DNA from: Microbacterium sp. B35-30
GTDB taxonomy: Bacteria > Actinomycetota > Actinomycetes > Actinomycetales > Microbacteriaceae
Length of the DNA stretch: 44,387 bases
Direction: 5' to 3'
Assembly (NCBI RefSeq): GCF_010634855.1
Contig: NZ_MWLQ01000015.1
Coordinates: forward strand, 1 to 44,387
Shown in pieces: positions 33,676 to 41,927 of the stretch (position 1 is its first letter; each line of letters opens with the position of its first letter). The notes under the pieces were generated by a model. The model was not told where the DNA came from. It was given only the letters and a program-made list of their open reading frames with translations, and ran no database searches. Both the position numbers and the translations under genes were made by a program.

Positions 33676-34187
33676 TGCAGATCGCCGGTCATGTCGAAGA
33701 GCTCCAGCGACAGCTCGCGGCGGCTTCGGCCACGGGTGGGACGGAGACCGCCGAAGTTGCCGCGCGTCTGGCCGCCGCGCTCGAGCCTGCCGCGCGGCTG
33801 GCGATCCTCGAGGCCCTGTCAGAGGCGGCGGGCGAGATCACGCGCGAGCTCGCGCCGGGCTCCGTCGATGTGCGCCTGCGCGGTCGCGAGGTCGACTTCG
33901 TCGTGTCGCGCCCCGGCGCCGAGTCCGCCCCGACGGCAGCGAGCGCCAGCGGGCCGGTCACCGTCGCCTCGGCGTCGGCGGCGGCATCCGTCGACGACGC
34001 CGACGACGCCACCGCCCGCACGACCCTGCGGCTGCCGGACTCGCTCAAGGTCCGCGCCGAAGCCGCCGCCGCGGCGGAAGGACTGTCGCTCAACACCTGG
34101 CTCGTGCGCGCCGTGACGGCCGCGCTCGATCCGGCGTCGGACGCCCCGGCGCGCACGAGCGCGTCGTACATCGGCTGGGTGCGCTGA
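33675..34187 (+). CDS. HicB-like ribbon-helix-helix regulator
   Basis: The 170-residue protein has an Ala/Glu-rich N-terminal part and a C-terminal Arc/HicB-type ribbon-helix-helix unit: ARTTLRLPDSLKVRAEAAAAAEGLSLNTWLVRAVTAAL. The strand TTLRLP would contact DNA. No HicA toxin or other toxin partner is adjacent, so it is probably a regulator rather than an antitoxin. The N-terminal half includes an ordered-looking VDVRLRGREVDFVV hairpin. It is followed 16 bp later by the DUF4097 gene, a pairing I recall from other actinobacteria. The two operator half-palindromes upstream fit autorepression. Confidence 0.8.
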   Translation: MQIAGHVEELQRQLAAASATGGTETAEVAARLAAALEPAARLAILEALSEAAGEITRELAPGSVDVRLRGREVDFVVSRPGAESAPTAASASGPVTVASASAAASVDDADDATARTTLRLPDSLKVRAEAAAAAEGLSLNTWLVRAVTAALDPASDAPARTSASYIGWVR

Positions 34188-34203
34188 GGAAGGGCGTGCG
34201 CTG

Positions 34204-35058
34204 ATGACGACGTTTCCGGTGTCGGGTCCGGCCGCCGTGCGCATCGAACTGCAGATGGGGCGCATCGACGTCGTCGCCGAGCAGCGCCGCGACCTCGCGG
34301 TCGACGTGGGTCCGGCCAACCCGCATCGCAACGGCGACCGCAGCGCCGCCGACGCCGTGCGGGTGATCCACTCGGGATCCGACCTGCGCATCGTCGGCCC
34401 CGTGCGGTTCACCTTGTTCGGCTCAGGCGATTCGGTCGACGTCTCGGTGCGTGTGCCGACCGGTTCCGACGTGTCGCTGGCCCTCAAGTACGGGTCGATC
34501 CGCGTCGCCGGCGCGGTCGGCACCGCGCGCATCGCGCTCGACTACGGCGATGCCACCCTCGAGCGCACCGGCCGCGCCGACCTCGGTCTCGGCCATGGCG
34601 AGCTGCGGGTGGAGCACGTCCGCGGCGACGCGGACGTCAGCATCAGCTCGGGCCGTGCGCGCATCGGCATCGTGGATGGCGCACTGCGACTGAAGGGATC
34701 GGATGCCGGCATCGACGTCGGCTCCGTCTCGGGCGTCGCCGACATCGCGACCTCGAGCGGTGTCGTCCATCTCGGCGATCCCGGGCCGGCACTCACCGTC
34801 CGCTCGGCCTACGGGCCGGTGCGGATCGGCGACCTCAACGGCGGGACGGCACGGATCGAGGCGTCGTACGGCGCGGTGACGCTCGGCATCCGCTCGGGCA
34901 CGGCGGTGTGGCTGGACGCGTCCAGCCAGCACGCCGCGGTGCGCAACGAGCTCGCCGCCGCCACCGGCCCGATCGAGGGCGAGGCCTCTCTGGAGCTGTA
35001 CGCGCGCACGGGGTACGGCGACATCACCGTGCACCGCACGCACCCGGTCGCCGGCTGA
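34204..35058 (+). CDS. DUF4097 family beta-strand repeat protein
   Basis: The 284-residue protein is built from short beta-strands with recurring Gly/Asp turns (KYGSIRVAG, DYGDATLERTG, HGELRVEHVRG, SSGVVHLGD, AYGPVRIGDLNG, SYGAVTLGI), the beta-helix-like pattern of DUF4097. It has no signal peptide or membrane helix, so it is probably cytoplasmic. DUF4097 proteins are often encoded beside regulators; the mechanism is unknown. It is co-transcribed with the RHH gene. Confidence 0.85.
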   Translation: MTTFPVSGPAAVRIELQMGRIDVVAEQRRDLAVDVGPANPHRNGDRSAADAVRVIHSGSDLRIVGPVRFTLFGSGDSVDVSVRVPTGSDVSLALKYGSIRVAGAVGTARIALDYGDATLERTGRADLGLGHGELRVEHVRGDADVSISSGRARIGIVDGALRLKGSDAGIDVGSVSGVADIATSSGVVHLGDPGPALTVRSAYGPVRIGDLNGGTARIEASYGAVTLGIRSGTAVWLDASSQHAAVRNELAAATGPIEGEASLELYARTGYGDITVHRTHPVAG

Positions 35059-35073
35059 CGGCGTTCTTCGGCG

Positions 35074-35571
35074 TCAGGCGCGGGCGGCGGCGTCCTCGAA
35101 CGCGACCCACGCGAGCATGGCGCACTTCACGCGGGCGGTGAACTTCGAGACGCCCGACAGCGCGGCGGCGTCGCCGTACACCTCTTCGTCGAGCGGGGTC
35201 TCGCCGCGTGAGCGCAGCGCCTCGCGGAAGCCCTCGACGAGAGCGGATGCCTCGGCCCGCGGCATCCGTCCCTCCTCTTCGATCAGCGCGGCGAGCATGG
35301 ATGCCGAGGCCTGCGAGATCGAGCAGCCGGCGCCGTCCCACGTCACCTCGTCGACCGTGCTGCCGTCGTCGGACAGGCGGACGCGGAGCGTGATCTCGTC
35401 GCCGCAGATCGGGTTGCGCTGGTATGACATGGCGACCCGGCCGGTGTCGGCGGGGTCATCGGCGGCTCCGGCGGCGGTTTCGGTGGTGGCTGCGGCGAGG
35501 AGCACCTTGCCGTGCGGGCGCTTGGAGTGGTCGAGGATCAGCTCCTGGTACAGCGACTCGAGGCCGTTCAT
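35074..35571 (-). CDS. sufU: Iron-sulfur cluster assembly scaffold SufU
   Basis: The 165-residue protein starts MNGLESLYQELILDHSKRPHG, a SufU hallmark, and keeps the metal-binding residues: Cys and Asp in NPICGDEI, Cys in GAGCSISQASASM and Cys in ARVKCAMLAW. SufU receives sulfur from SufS, in many Gram-positives as a zinc-dependent sulfurtransferase. An insert of about 20 residues (TTETAAGAADDPADT) precedes the first motif. ATG 35571 overlaps the sufS stop by four bases. sufBCD are not in the window. Confidence 0.93.
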   Translation of the reverse strand: MNGLESLYQELILDHSKRPHGKVLLAAATTETAAGAADDPADTGRVAMSYQRNPICGDEITLRVRLSDDGSTVDEVTWDGAGCSISQASASMLAALIEEEGRMPRAEASALVEGFREALRSRGETPLDEEVYGDAAALSGVSKFTARVKCAMLAWVAFEDAAARA

Positions 35572-36869
35572 GCGCCGGCTCCGAAGAACCCGCGCACACC
35601 CGAGAGCGCGTCGAGGAACACGTCCGCGTCGTCGGCGGTGTTGTAGAGCGCCGTCGACGCGCGCACCGACGCGGTGAGCCCGAATCGGCGGTGCAGGGGC
35701 TGGGCGCAGTGGTGCCCGACGCGCACCGCGACGCCGCGGGCGTCCAGGAACTGGCCGACGTCGTGCGCGTGGACGCCCTCGACGTCGAACGACCACAGTC
35801 CGACCCGCTCCGCGCCCGGCGCATCGCCGAGCAGGCGGATGCCGGGGATCGACCGCAGCCCCTCGCCCAGCCGGGCCTCCAGCGCCTTCTCGTGCGCGTG
35901 CAACGTGCTCATGCCGACGCCGTCGAGGTAGCGGACCGCGGCCGCGAGGCCGATCGCCTGCGACACCGGCTGCGTGCCCGCCTCGAACCGCTGCGGCGGC
36001 GGCAGGTACGAGGCCTCGTCGAGCGTCACCGTCGTGATCATCGACCCGCCGGTGAGGAACGGCGGCAGCGCCTCGAGCACGTCGGCGCGGCCGTAGAGGC
36101 CTCCGACGCCGTACGGTCCGAGCATCTTGTGGCCCGAGAACACCGCGAGGTCGACCCCGAGGCCCGGGAGGTCAAGGGGCAGATGTGGCGCGGACTGGCA
36201 GGCGTCGAGCACGGTCACTGCGCCGACGGACTGGGCCAGGGCGACGAGCTCGGCCACCGGGTTCACGATGCCCAGCACGTTCGAGACGTGCGTGAACGCG
36301 ACGATGCGCGTGCGCTCACCAATGACGGCGGCTGCGGCATCCATGTCCAGCGTCCCGTCGTCGTGGACGGGGATGTGACGCAGCACGGCGCCGTTGCGCG
36401 CGGCCAGCTCCTGCCAGGGGATGAGGTTCGCGTGGTGCTCGGTCTCGGTCACGACGATCTCGTCGCCGGGCTGCAGCGCGAAGCGGGCGGATGCCGGAGC
36501 GCCGCGCCCGACCGACGCGTTGCCGATCGCGTAGGCCACGAGGTTGAGCCCGGCAGTCGCACCGCTGGTCCACACCAGCTGCTCGGGCCGTGCGCCGACG
36601 AAACCGGCGACGGTGGCGCGCGCGTCTTCGAAGAGCTCGGTCGCCTCGGCGGCGAGGGTGTGCGCGCCGCGGTGGACGGCGGAGTTCGCGCGGGTGAGGA
36701 AGTCCACCTCGGCGTCGATGACCGCCTGCGGCTTCTGGCTCGTCGCGCCCGAGTCGAGGTAGACCAGGCGCTCGCCGTTGACGCGCTCGCCGAGGATCGG
36801 GAAGTCCGCGCGGAGCGCCGCGGCGTCCAGGAGCGCGGCCGGCGAAGGGGCAGAAGCGGAAAGGGTCAC
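35568..36869 (-). CDS. sufS: Cysteine desulfurase SufS
   Basis: The 433-residue PLP enzyme shows the SufS type: YLDSGATSQKP near the start, the His in ETEHHANLIPWQ, the PLP-bound Lys in FSGHKMLGPYGVGGLYG and the catalytic Cys loop RVGHHCAQPLHRRFG. It releases sulfur from cysteine for SufU. GTG 36869 is six bases after TAGCCT, a leaderless arrangement. sufS and sufU form one transcript. Confidence 0.95.
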   Translation of the reverse strand: MTLSASAPSPAALLDAAALRADFPILGERVNGERLVYLDSGATSQKPQAVIDAEVDFLTRANSAVHRGAHTLAAEATELFEDARATVAGFVGARPEQLVWTSGATAGLNLVAYAIGNASVGRGAPASARFALQPGDEIVVTETEHHANLIPWQELAARNGAVLRHIPVHDDGTLDMDAAAAVIGERTRIVAFTHVSNVLGIVNPVAELVALAQSVGAVTVLDACQSAPHLPLDLPGLGVDLAVFSGHKMLGPYGVGGLYGRADVLEALPPFLTGGSMITTVTLDEASYLPPPQRFEAGTQPVSQAIGLAAAVRYLDGVGMSTLHAHEKALEARLGEGLRSIPGIRLLGDAPGAERVGLWSFDVEGVHAHDVGQFLDARGVAVRVGHHCAQPLHRRFGLTASVRASTALYNTADDADVFLDALSGVRGFFGAGA

Positions 36870-36875
36870 CCTTCA

Positions 36876-36881
36876 AGGCTA
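36876..36881 (-). promoter_or_regulatory. -10 box of a leaderless sufSU promoter
   Basis: TAGCCT on the minus strand is followed by six bases and the GTG at 36869. Confidence 0.5.
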
Positions 36882-36940
36882 CGCGGGATGCCGCCGCCCG
36901 GCGCGGGCTCGCGTGACACCGTCGCGTGAGACGCCCGCGG

Positions 36941-39067
36941 TCAGCGCTGCGCCGGGACCGGCGGCTCAGCCCCGTCCGCCTTCTCGGGCGGTCCGGCCGG
37001 GCGGATGACCCGCCGGCCCACGCGATTGACCTCGGGCGCCGACATCCGACCCGCGCGGTCGTCGCCGGGAAGCGCCCGCGAGCGGCGCCCGTATATGAGC
37101 TCGGACGAATCCAGCAGCCACGGCACCAGCGTGATCGAGACGCCGTGCACCAGCATGAGCTGCTGCGCGATGCGGCGGGCGCGGCGGTTGTGCAGGATCG
37201 ACTCCCACCAGTGGCCGACGATGTACTGCGGCAGGTAGACGGTGACCACCGCGGACCCGTTCTGCTGCCGGTATGCCTTGACGAACTCGGCGATCGGGCT
37301 GGCGTAGGTGCGGTACGGCGACTCGATGATCTTCAGCGGGATGGGCATGCGGTGCGCCCGCCATTCCGCCTCGAGGGCCGCGGAATCCTCCTTCGTCACC
37401 GAGATGTGCACCGCGAACGTCTTGTCGTGCTTGGCGGCCAGGGCGTAGTCGACCGCCTTCACGACCGGCTTCTGCAGCTTGTTCACGAGGATCAGGGCGA
37501 CGTCGCCCGTCGAGCCGAAGTGGGTGCGGTCGTCCATCGCGATCTCGTGCTCGACGTCGCGGTAGTAGCGGTGCACGCCGATCATGAGGAACGACAGCAC
37601 CGGGATCGCGAGGAAGATCAGCCACGCGCCGTGCGTGAACTTCGTGACGGTCACGATTATCAGGACGGATGCCGTCATGGTGGCGCCGAGCGAGTTGATG
37701 AACAGGCCCTTGCGCAGACCGAACAGCTCGGAGCGGACCGCCCTGCTGCTGCGCTCATCGGCGGGAAGCTCGCGGATCGCCTTCAGCCCCCGCCGCCAGT
37801 GCCGGATCATGCCGATCTGACCGAGCGTGAACGAGACGAAGACGCCGATGATGTACAGCTGGATGAGGTTCGTCAGGTTCGCCTGGTAGACGATGAGCAC
37901 GCCGATCGCGACCAGGCCCAGGATGATCATGCCGTTGGAGTACACCAGGCGGTCGCCGCGGGTGTTGAGCGCCTTGGGTGCGTAGCCGTCGCGGGCGAGC
38001 ACCGACCCCAGCAGCGGGAACCCGTTGAACGCCGTGTTCGCCGCGAGCAGCAGCACGATCGCGGTCGCGGCCTGGATGACGAAGAACGGGATCGAGTTCA
38101 TGCCGAACACGGCCGACGACACCTGCGCCATGAGGCTCGGCTGCGGGTTCGCGCAGTCGAAGCCGATGAGGTCGCAGGGGTTCTCGGCGTAGTGCACGCC
38201 CGCCACCAGCGCGATGGCGGTGAGCCCGGAGAAGAGGAGGATCGCGATCCCGCCCATGAGCGCGAGCGTGGTCTGCGCGTTGCGCACCTTGGGCGTGCGG
38301 AACGCCGGCACGCCGTTCGAGACGGCCTCGACGCCCGTCAGCGCCGAGCAGCCGCTCGAGAACGCTCGCAGCACCAGCAGGATGACGGCCGCCTGGGTGA
38401 GGTCCTGGGTCTCGACCGCGTAGTGCGCGCTCGACGCCACCGGCGGTTCGCCCATCACGACCTGGAACAGTCCGACGACGATCATGACCCCGACCGACCC
38501 GATGAAGACGTACGTCGGGATCGCGAACGCGCGTGAGGCCTCGCGCACGCCCCGCAGGTTCATGAGGACGATCAGGATGACGAAGCCCACCGCCATCTCG
38601 ACGCGGAACGGGTTGAGACCCGGCAGCGCCGAGATGATGTTGTCGACGCCGGAGGCCACCGACACCGCGACGGTGAGGGCGTAGTCGACCGCGAGAGCCG
38701 CGGCCACGACCACGCCCGGGATCTCGCCCAGGTTCTTGCGGGCGACCTCGTAGTCGCCGCCGCCGGACGGGTAGGCCTTGATGAGCTGTCGGTAGCTGAT
38801 CACCACGACGGTGAGGAGCACCACCACCGCGGCCGCGATCCACGGGGCGAAGGCGAGGAACGCCAGGCCACCGGTCAGGAGGATGAGGAGGAGCTCCTGC
38901 GGCGCGTAGGCGACGGACGACAGCGCGTCGGAGGCGAAGATCGGCAGCGCCCTCTTCTTCGGAAGCAGGTGCTCGTCGGTATCGGTGGACGCCAGGGGAT
39001 CGCCCAGGATGAGGCGCTTGGCCTTCGGCGCCTCGTCTACCGACGGCTCACGGCTTTCGTTCGTCAC
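36941..39067 (-). CDS. APC-family potassium importer, KimA-like
   Basis: The 708-residue protein has about twelve membrane helices in its first two thirds and a cytoplasmic C-terminal domain. The first helix context FASDALSSVAYAPQELLLILLTGG and the loop YRQLIKAYPSGGGDYEVARKNLG agree closely with Bacillus KimA (formerly YdaO) as I remember it, as do VASGVDNIISALPGLNP and SSGCSALTGVEAVSNGVP. KimA is a high-affinity potassium/proton symporter controlled by cyclic di-AMP. This assignment rests on motif memory; a general amino acid permease is the alternative. GTG 39067 follows TAGCGT by eight bases. Confidence 0.82.
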   Translation of the reverse strand: MTNESREPSVDEAPKAKRLILGDPLASTDTDEHLLPKKRALPIFASDALSSVAYAPQELLLILLTGGLAFLAFAPWIAAAVVVLLTVVVISYRQLIKAYPSGGGDYEVARKNLGEIPGVVVAAALAVDYALTVAVSVASGVDNIISALPGLNPFRVEMAVGFVILIVLMNLRGVREASRAFAIPTYVFIGSVGVMIVVGLFQVVMGEPPVASSAHYAVETQDLTQAAVILLVLRAFSSGCSALTGVEAVSNGVPAFRTPKVRNAQTTLALMGGIAILLFSGLTAIALVAGVHYAENPCDLIGFDCANPQPSLMAQVSSAVFGMNSIPFFVIQAATAIVLLLAANTAFNGFPLLGSVLARDGYAPKALNTRGDRLVYSNGMIILGLVAIGVLIVYQANLTNLIQLYIIGVFVSFTLGQIGMIRHWRRGLKAIRELPADERSSRAVRSELFGLRKGLFINSLGATMTASVLIIVTVTKFTHGAWLIFLAIPVLSFLMIGVHRYYRDVEHEIAMDDRTHFGSTGDVALILVNKLQKPVVKAVDYALAAKHDKTFAVHISVTKEDSAALEAEWRAHRMPIPLKIIESPYRTYASPIAEFVKAYRQQNGSAVVTVYLPQYIVGHWWESILHNRRARRIAQQLMLVHGVSITLVPWLLDSSELIYGRRSRALPGDDRAGRMSAPEVNRVGRRVIRPAGPPEKADGAEPPVPAQR

Positions 39068-39075
39068 GGCCCGTA

Positions 39076-39081
39076 ACGCTA
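39076..39081 (-). promoter_or_regulatory. -10 box of a leaderless promoter for the KimA-like gene
   Basis: TAGCGT on the minus strand ends eight bases before the GTG at 39067. Confidence 0.45.
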
Positions 39082-39193
39082 CGCGCGAGGACTTCGCGAG
39101 GACGCATCCGGGCAGCGATCCTCACGGAATCCATGCACCGGGCGGACACGGTCGGCACCGGCCGCACCCGGGGCAGCGGCCGCAGCGGGGTGA

Positions 39194-39218
39194 CGGATGC
39201 CGCGACCCGCGGCATCCG
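39194..39218. terminator. Terminator hairpin of the M20 hydrolase gene
   Basis: CGGATGCCGCG (39194-39204), the loop ACC and the exact complement (39208-39218) form an 11-bp stem just beyond the end of the minus-strand M20 gene at 39226. Confidence 0.65.
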
Positions 39219-39225
39219 CTCGCCC

Positions 39226-40452
39226 TCAGGCGGTGGGGGCGTCGAGGAACTCCCGCGCGGCGACCACGAGCGCGTCGACGCCGCGGCTCAGCGTGGGCTG
39301 CAGCACGGGCGCGAAGAAGGGCGAGTGGTTGGTGGGGATGTCGCGCTCGACCGTGCCGGCGGCGAACGCCTCGGCGAACGCTGCGGCGTCGGCACCGCCC
39401 CAGAACCAGAAGACCAGCGGAACACCGGCCTCGCGGGCGAACCACGACACGTCCTCACTGCCGGTGAACATGCCGGGGTCGATGACGGTGCCCTCGCCGA
39501 ACGCGGCGTCGAAGGCGGCGGTGAGACGTTCGGTCGCGGCGACATCGTTGATCGTCGGCGGAAGCGTGTGGTCGGTGACGATCACCGGGGGGTGCTCGGC
39601 GCCGGACGCCTGGGCCTCGGCACGCACGATGCGTTCCACCTTCTCGAGCACGCGGGCGCGCGCCTCGTCGTCGGGGTAGCGCAGGCTCAGCTCGAGCTTC
39701 GCCTCGGCGGGGATGATGTTGTTCTTGAGGCCGGCGTGGATCGAGCCGACGGTGACGACGGCGACGTCGCGCGGGTCGACCTCGCGCGACACGATGGTCT
39801 GCAGGCGCATGACGGTGGCCGCCGCCATCACGACCGGGTCGATGGTCGCCTGGGGCCGGGAGCCGTGGCCGCCCCGACCCAGCAGGGTGACGGTGAGTCC
39901 GTCGGATGCCGCCATCTGCGTGCCGCTGCGGACGCCGATGGTTCCCGCGGGCAGCGGCGTGACGTGCTGGCCGAGCACGATGTCGGGCTTCGGGAAGCGG
40001 TCGAGCACGCCGTCCGCGATCATCGCCTGCGAGCCGGCGCCGTACTCCTCGGCAGGCTGGAAGACGGCGACGACAGTGCCCGACCACTCGTCCTTCGTGG
40101 CGACCAGTCGCTCGAGCGCTCCGAGCAGCGCGGTGACGTGCATGTCGTGGCCGCACGCGTGCATCACCGGCACGTCGTTGCCGGACGGGTCGGTGCCGCG
40201 GGCGGTGCTGGCGTACTCGAGGCCGGTCTGCTCGGGCACGGGCAGGGCGTCCATGTCGGCGCGGAGCCACACGACGGGGCCCTCGCCGTTGCGGATCACG
40301 GACGCGACGCCGGTCTTGCCGATGCCCTCCTCGAACTCGATGCCCAGTTCGGTGAGGCGCTGCGTGATCACACCCGCCGTGCGGGTCTCCTGGAAGGACA
40401 GCTCCGGATGCCGGTGCAGATCGATGTAGAGCGCTTCGAGGTCGAGGGTCAT
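39226..40452 (-). CDS. M20-family metallohydrolase (amidohydrolase)
   Basis: The 408-residue enzyme has M20D features: LHRHPELSFQETRTAG at the start, the metal-binding MHACGHDMHVT, the Glu pair in FQPAEEYGAG and HVTPLPAGTIGVRSG, a dimerisation lid with GRGGHGSRPQ, and late His in TNHSPFFAPVL. Relatives are N-acyl-amino acid or hippurate/IAA-amino acid hydrolases, so it likely removes an acyl group from an amino acid. No signal peptide. ATG 40452 is seven bases after TAGGCT. Confidence 0.92.
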   Translation of the reverse strand: MTLDLEALYIDLHRHPELSFQETRTAGVITQRLTELGIEFEEGIGKTGVASVIRNGEGPVVWLRADMDALPVPEQTGLEYASTARGTDPSGNDVPVMHACGHDMHVTALLGALERLVATKDEWSGTVVAVFQPAEEYGAGSQAMIADGVLDRFPKPDIVLGQHVTPLPAGTIGVRSGTQMAASDGLTVTLLGRGGHGSRPQATIDPVVMAAATVMRLQTIVSREVDPRDVAVVTVGSIHAGLKNNIIPAEAKLELSLRYPDDEARARVLEKVERIVRAEAQASGAEHPPVIVTDHTLPPTINDVAATERLTAAFDAAFGEGTVIDPGMFTGSEDVSWFAREAGVPLVFWFWGGADAAAFAEAFAAGTVERDIPTNHSPFFAPVLQPTLSRGVDALVVAAREFLDAPTA

Positions 40453-40459
40453 GGGCTCG

Positions 40460-40465
40460 AGCCTA
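40460..40465 (-). promoter_or_regulatory. -10 box of a leaderless promoter for the M20 gene
   Basis: TAGGCT on the minus strand ends seven bases before ATG 40452. Confidence 0.55.
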
Positions 40466-40539
40466 TCCGCGGCGTCGCGGGCCTGCCGCCCGGCCCCGGC
40501 GTCGCGACACGCGCCTACGCGTCGGGCGCTGCCGCATGC

Positions 40540-40655
40540 GGTTGGGGTGTCACGACATGCCGTGTCGAGGCGGGCGTTGCGGCGTGTTGTGACCCCCGGA
40601 AGCGCCGCGGGGCGCCGGGCCTCGGTTGAGGTGTCACGACCTGTGGTTCGAGGCG
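40540..40655 (+). repeat. Pair of about 32-bp direct repeats in the M20-LacI gap
   Basis: The 328-bp gap 40453-40780 has no gene. It contains direct repeats at 40540-40572 and 40624-40655 (both with GGTGTCACGAC and TCGAGGCG, about 27 of 32 bases equal). An imperfect inverted partner, GGCGTGTTGTGACCCCC, lies at 40581-40597. The rest of the gap is filled by the hairpin at 40664-40740. Confidence 0.6.
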
Positions 40656-40663
40656 AGAGCGCG

Positions 40664-40740
40664 AAAAAGTCGGGTCGGTGACGGCGACGCGCCGTGGATG
40701 GATGCCGGGTGCCGGCGTGTCGTGTGACGGGCCATGCTTT
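40664..40740 (-). terminator. Second copy of the long hairpin, probable lacI terminator
   Basis: The left arm (AAAAAGTCGGGTC at 40664-40676, on to 40694) pairs imperfectly with 40711-40740 around a GGATGCC loop. On the minus strand the stem is followed by CTTTTT, the order expected for a terminator of the LacI gene ending at 40781. The arm agrees at about 26 of 30 bases with an arm of the hairpin at 28587-28662. Confidence 0.6.
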
Positions 40741-40780
40741 CGGCAGAACCGCGAGGGGTTCCGAGGGCCGGCCAAGGGGG

Positions 40781-41800
40781 TCAGGAGGGGAGGCGTGCGG
40801 TCGATGCGCGCACGATGAGCTCGTACGGCAGTTCGCCGGGCCGGTGCGGCGGGGCGTCGGAGTCCGCGGGTTCGAGGGCCTCGAGGATCGCGTCGGCGGC
40901 CCGCTCGCCCTGGCCGAGGGGGAACTGGTCGACCGTGGTCAGACGGAAGAACTCGCCGAGCTCGTGGCCGTCGATGCCGATGACCGAGAGGTCCTCGGGC
41001 ACGCGGTAGCCGAGCTCGCGTGCGGCCAGCAGCGCCCCGATCGCCATCTCGTCGGATGCCGCGAAGATCGCGGTCGGCCGGCCGCCCGGCTTTCCGAGCA
41101 GCTGCTTGGCGGCGCGGAAGCCGCCCTCGATCGTGAAGTCGGCGGGCTCGAACAGTGACGGGCGGACGGTGATGCCGGCATCCGCCAGCGCCTGTTCGAA
41201 GCCCTGGCGACGCTGCGTCGGGATGTGGAAGTCGATGTCGAACTCGGGGCTCGCGCCGATGTGCGCGATCTCTCGGTGGCCGAGGGCGAGGAGGTGCTCG
41301 GTGGCCAGGCGGGCGACGGCGACGTCGTCGACCGTGAGCGTGGTGAGGCGCGGGTTGGGCCCGCCGATGGCGATCACCGGCAGGTCGAGCGCCACCAGCC
41401 GCTCGGTCTCGTCCTCGCCGAGCTCCAGCGAGATGGCGATGACGCCGTCCACGCGCTGACGCCGGAGGAATGTGTCGAAGATGTCGCGACGCTCCGCCCG
41501 ATCGGCGGTGAGGCTGTACAGCGTGATGTCGTAGCCGCGGCGCATGAGGGCCGACGCGATGCCGCTCAGCACCGTCGAGAAGAACCAGCGGTCGAGGAAC
41601 GGCACGAGCACGCCGATGTTGCGCATGCGCCCCGACGCGAGGCTCGAGGCGGATGCCGACACCACGTAGCCGAGGCTCTTCGCGGCCGCCTCCACCTTCG
41701 CCTTGGCGCCGGCCGAGACGTGGCCCCGCCCGCTCAGCGCGCGCGAGACGGTCGCCGTCGAGACGCCCGCCTGGCGGGCGACCTCGTCGATGCTGACCAC
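40781..41800 (-). CDS. LacI-family transcriptional regulator
   Basis: The 339-residue protein has a LacI helix-turn-helix (SIDEVARQAGVSTATVSRALSGRGHVSAGAKAKV), a hinge helix (ASASSLASGRM) and a periplasmic-binding-like sensor domain. GTG 41800 was chosen because the conserved N-terminus MVSIDEVARQAG starts there and AGAGAGG lies upstream; a longer ATG frame begins at 41848. It is next to a GH13 glucosidase gene that carries a LacI-type operator, so it probably controls that gene in response to an oligosaccharide. Confidence 0.9.
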   Translation of the reverse strand: MVSIDEVARQAGVSTATVSRALSGRGHVSAGAKAKVEAAAKSLGYVVSASASSLASGRMRNIGVLVPFLDRWFFSTVLSGIASALMRRGYDITLYSLTADRAERRDIFDTFLRRQRVDGVIAISLELGEDETERLVALDLPVIAIGGPNPRLTTLTVDDVAVARLATEHLLALGHREIAHIGASPEFDIDFHIPTQRRQGFEQALADAGITVRPSLFEPADFTIEGGFRAAKQLLGKPGGRPTAIFAASDEMAIGALLAARELGYRVPEDLSVIGIDGHELGEFFRLTTVDQFPLGQGERAADAILEALEPADSDAPPHRPGELPYELIVRASTARLPS

Positions 41801-41822
41801 GCCGTCACCTCTCTCCGCCCGG

Positions 41823-41881
41823 GTTGACTTGCCCCATGTGTACAACACGCGCGGCGTGTCGCGTGCATATAAGGCAAGTCA
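41823..41881. promoter_or_regulatory. Widely spaced inverted repeat upstream of lacI
   Basis: GTTGACTTGCC (41823-41833) is exactly complementary to 41871-41881, 37 bp away. Between them lies the palindrome ACACGCGGCGTGT (41845-41857). On either strand the arms contain TTGACT, a good -35. The layout suggests a looped operator pair or two back-to-back promoters for the LacI gene. Confidence 0.5.
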
Positions 41882-41927
41882 ACGAGCGTGTTCGTGCCCG
41901 GAGGCCGCCATGCCCGGAGGCTCCGGC

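Noticed and set aside
33675..35058. HicAB-like toxin-antitoxin pair
   Set aside because: The partner gene is a DUF4097 beta-repeat protein, not a HicA toxin, and no other small toxin is adjacent.
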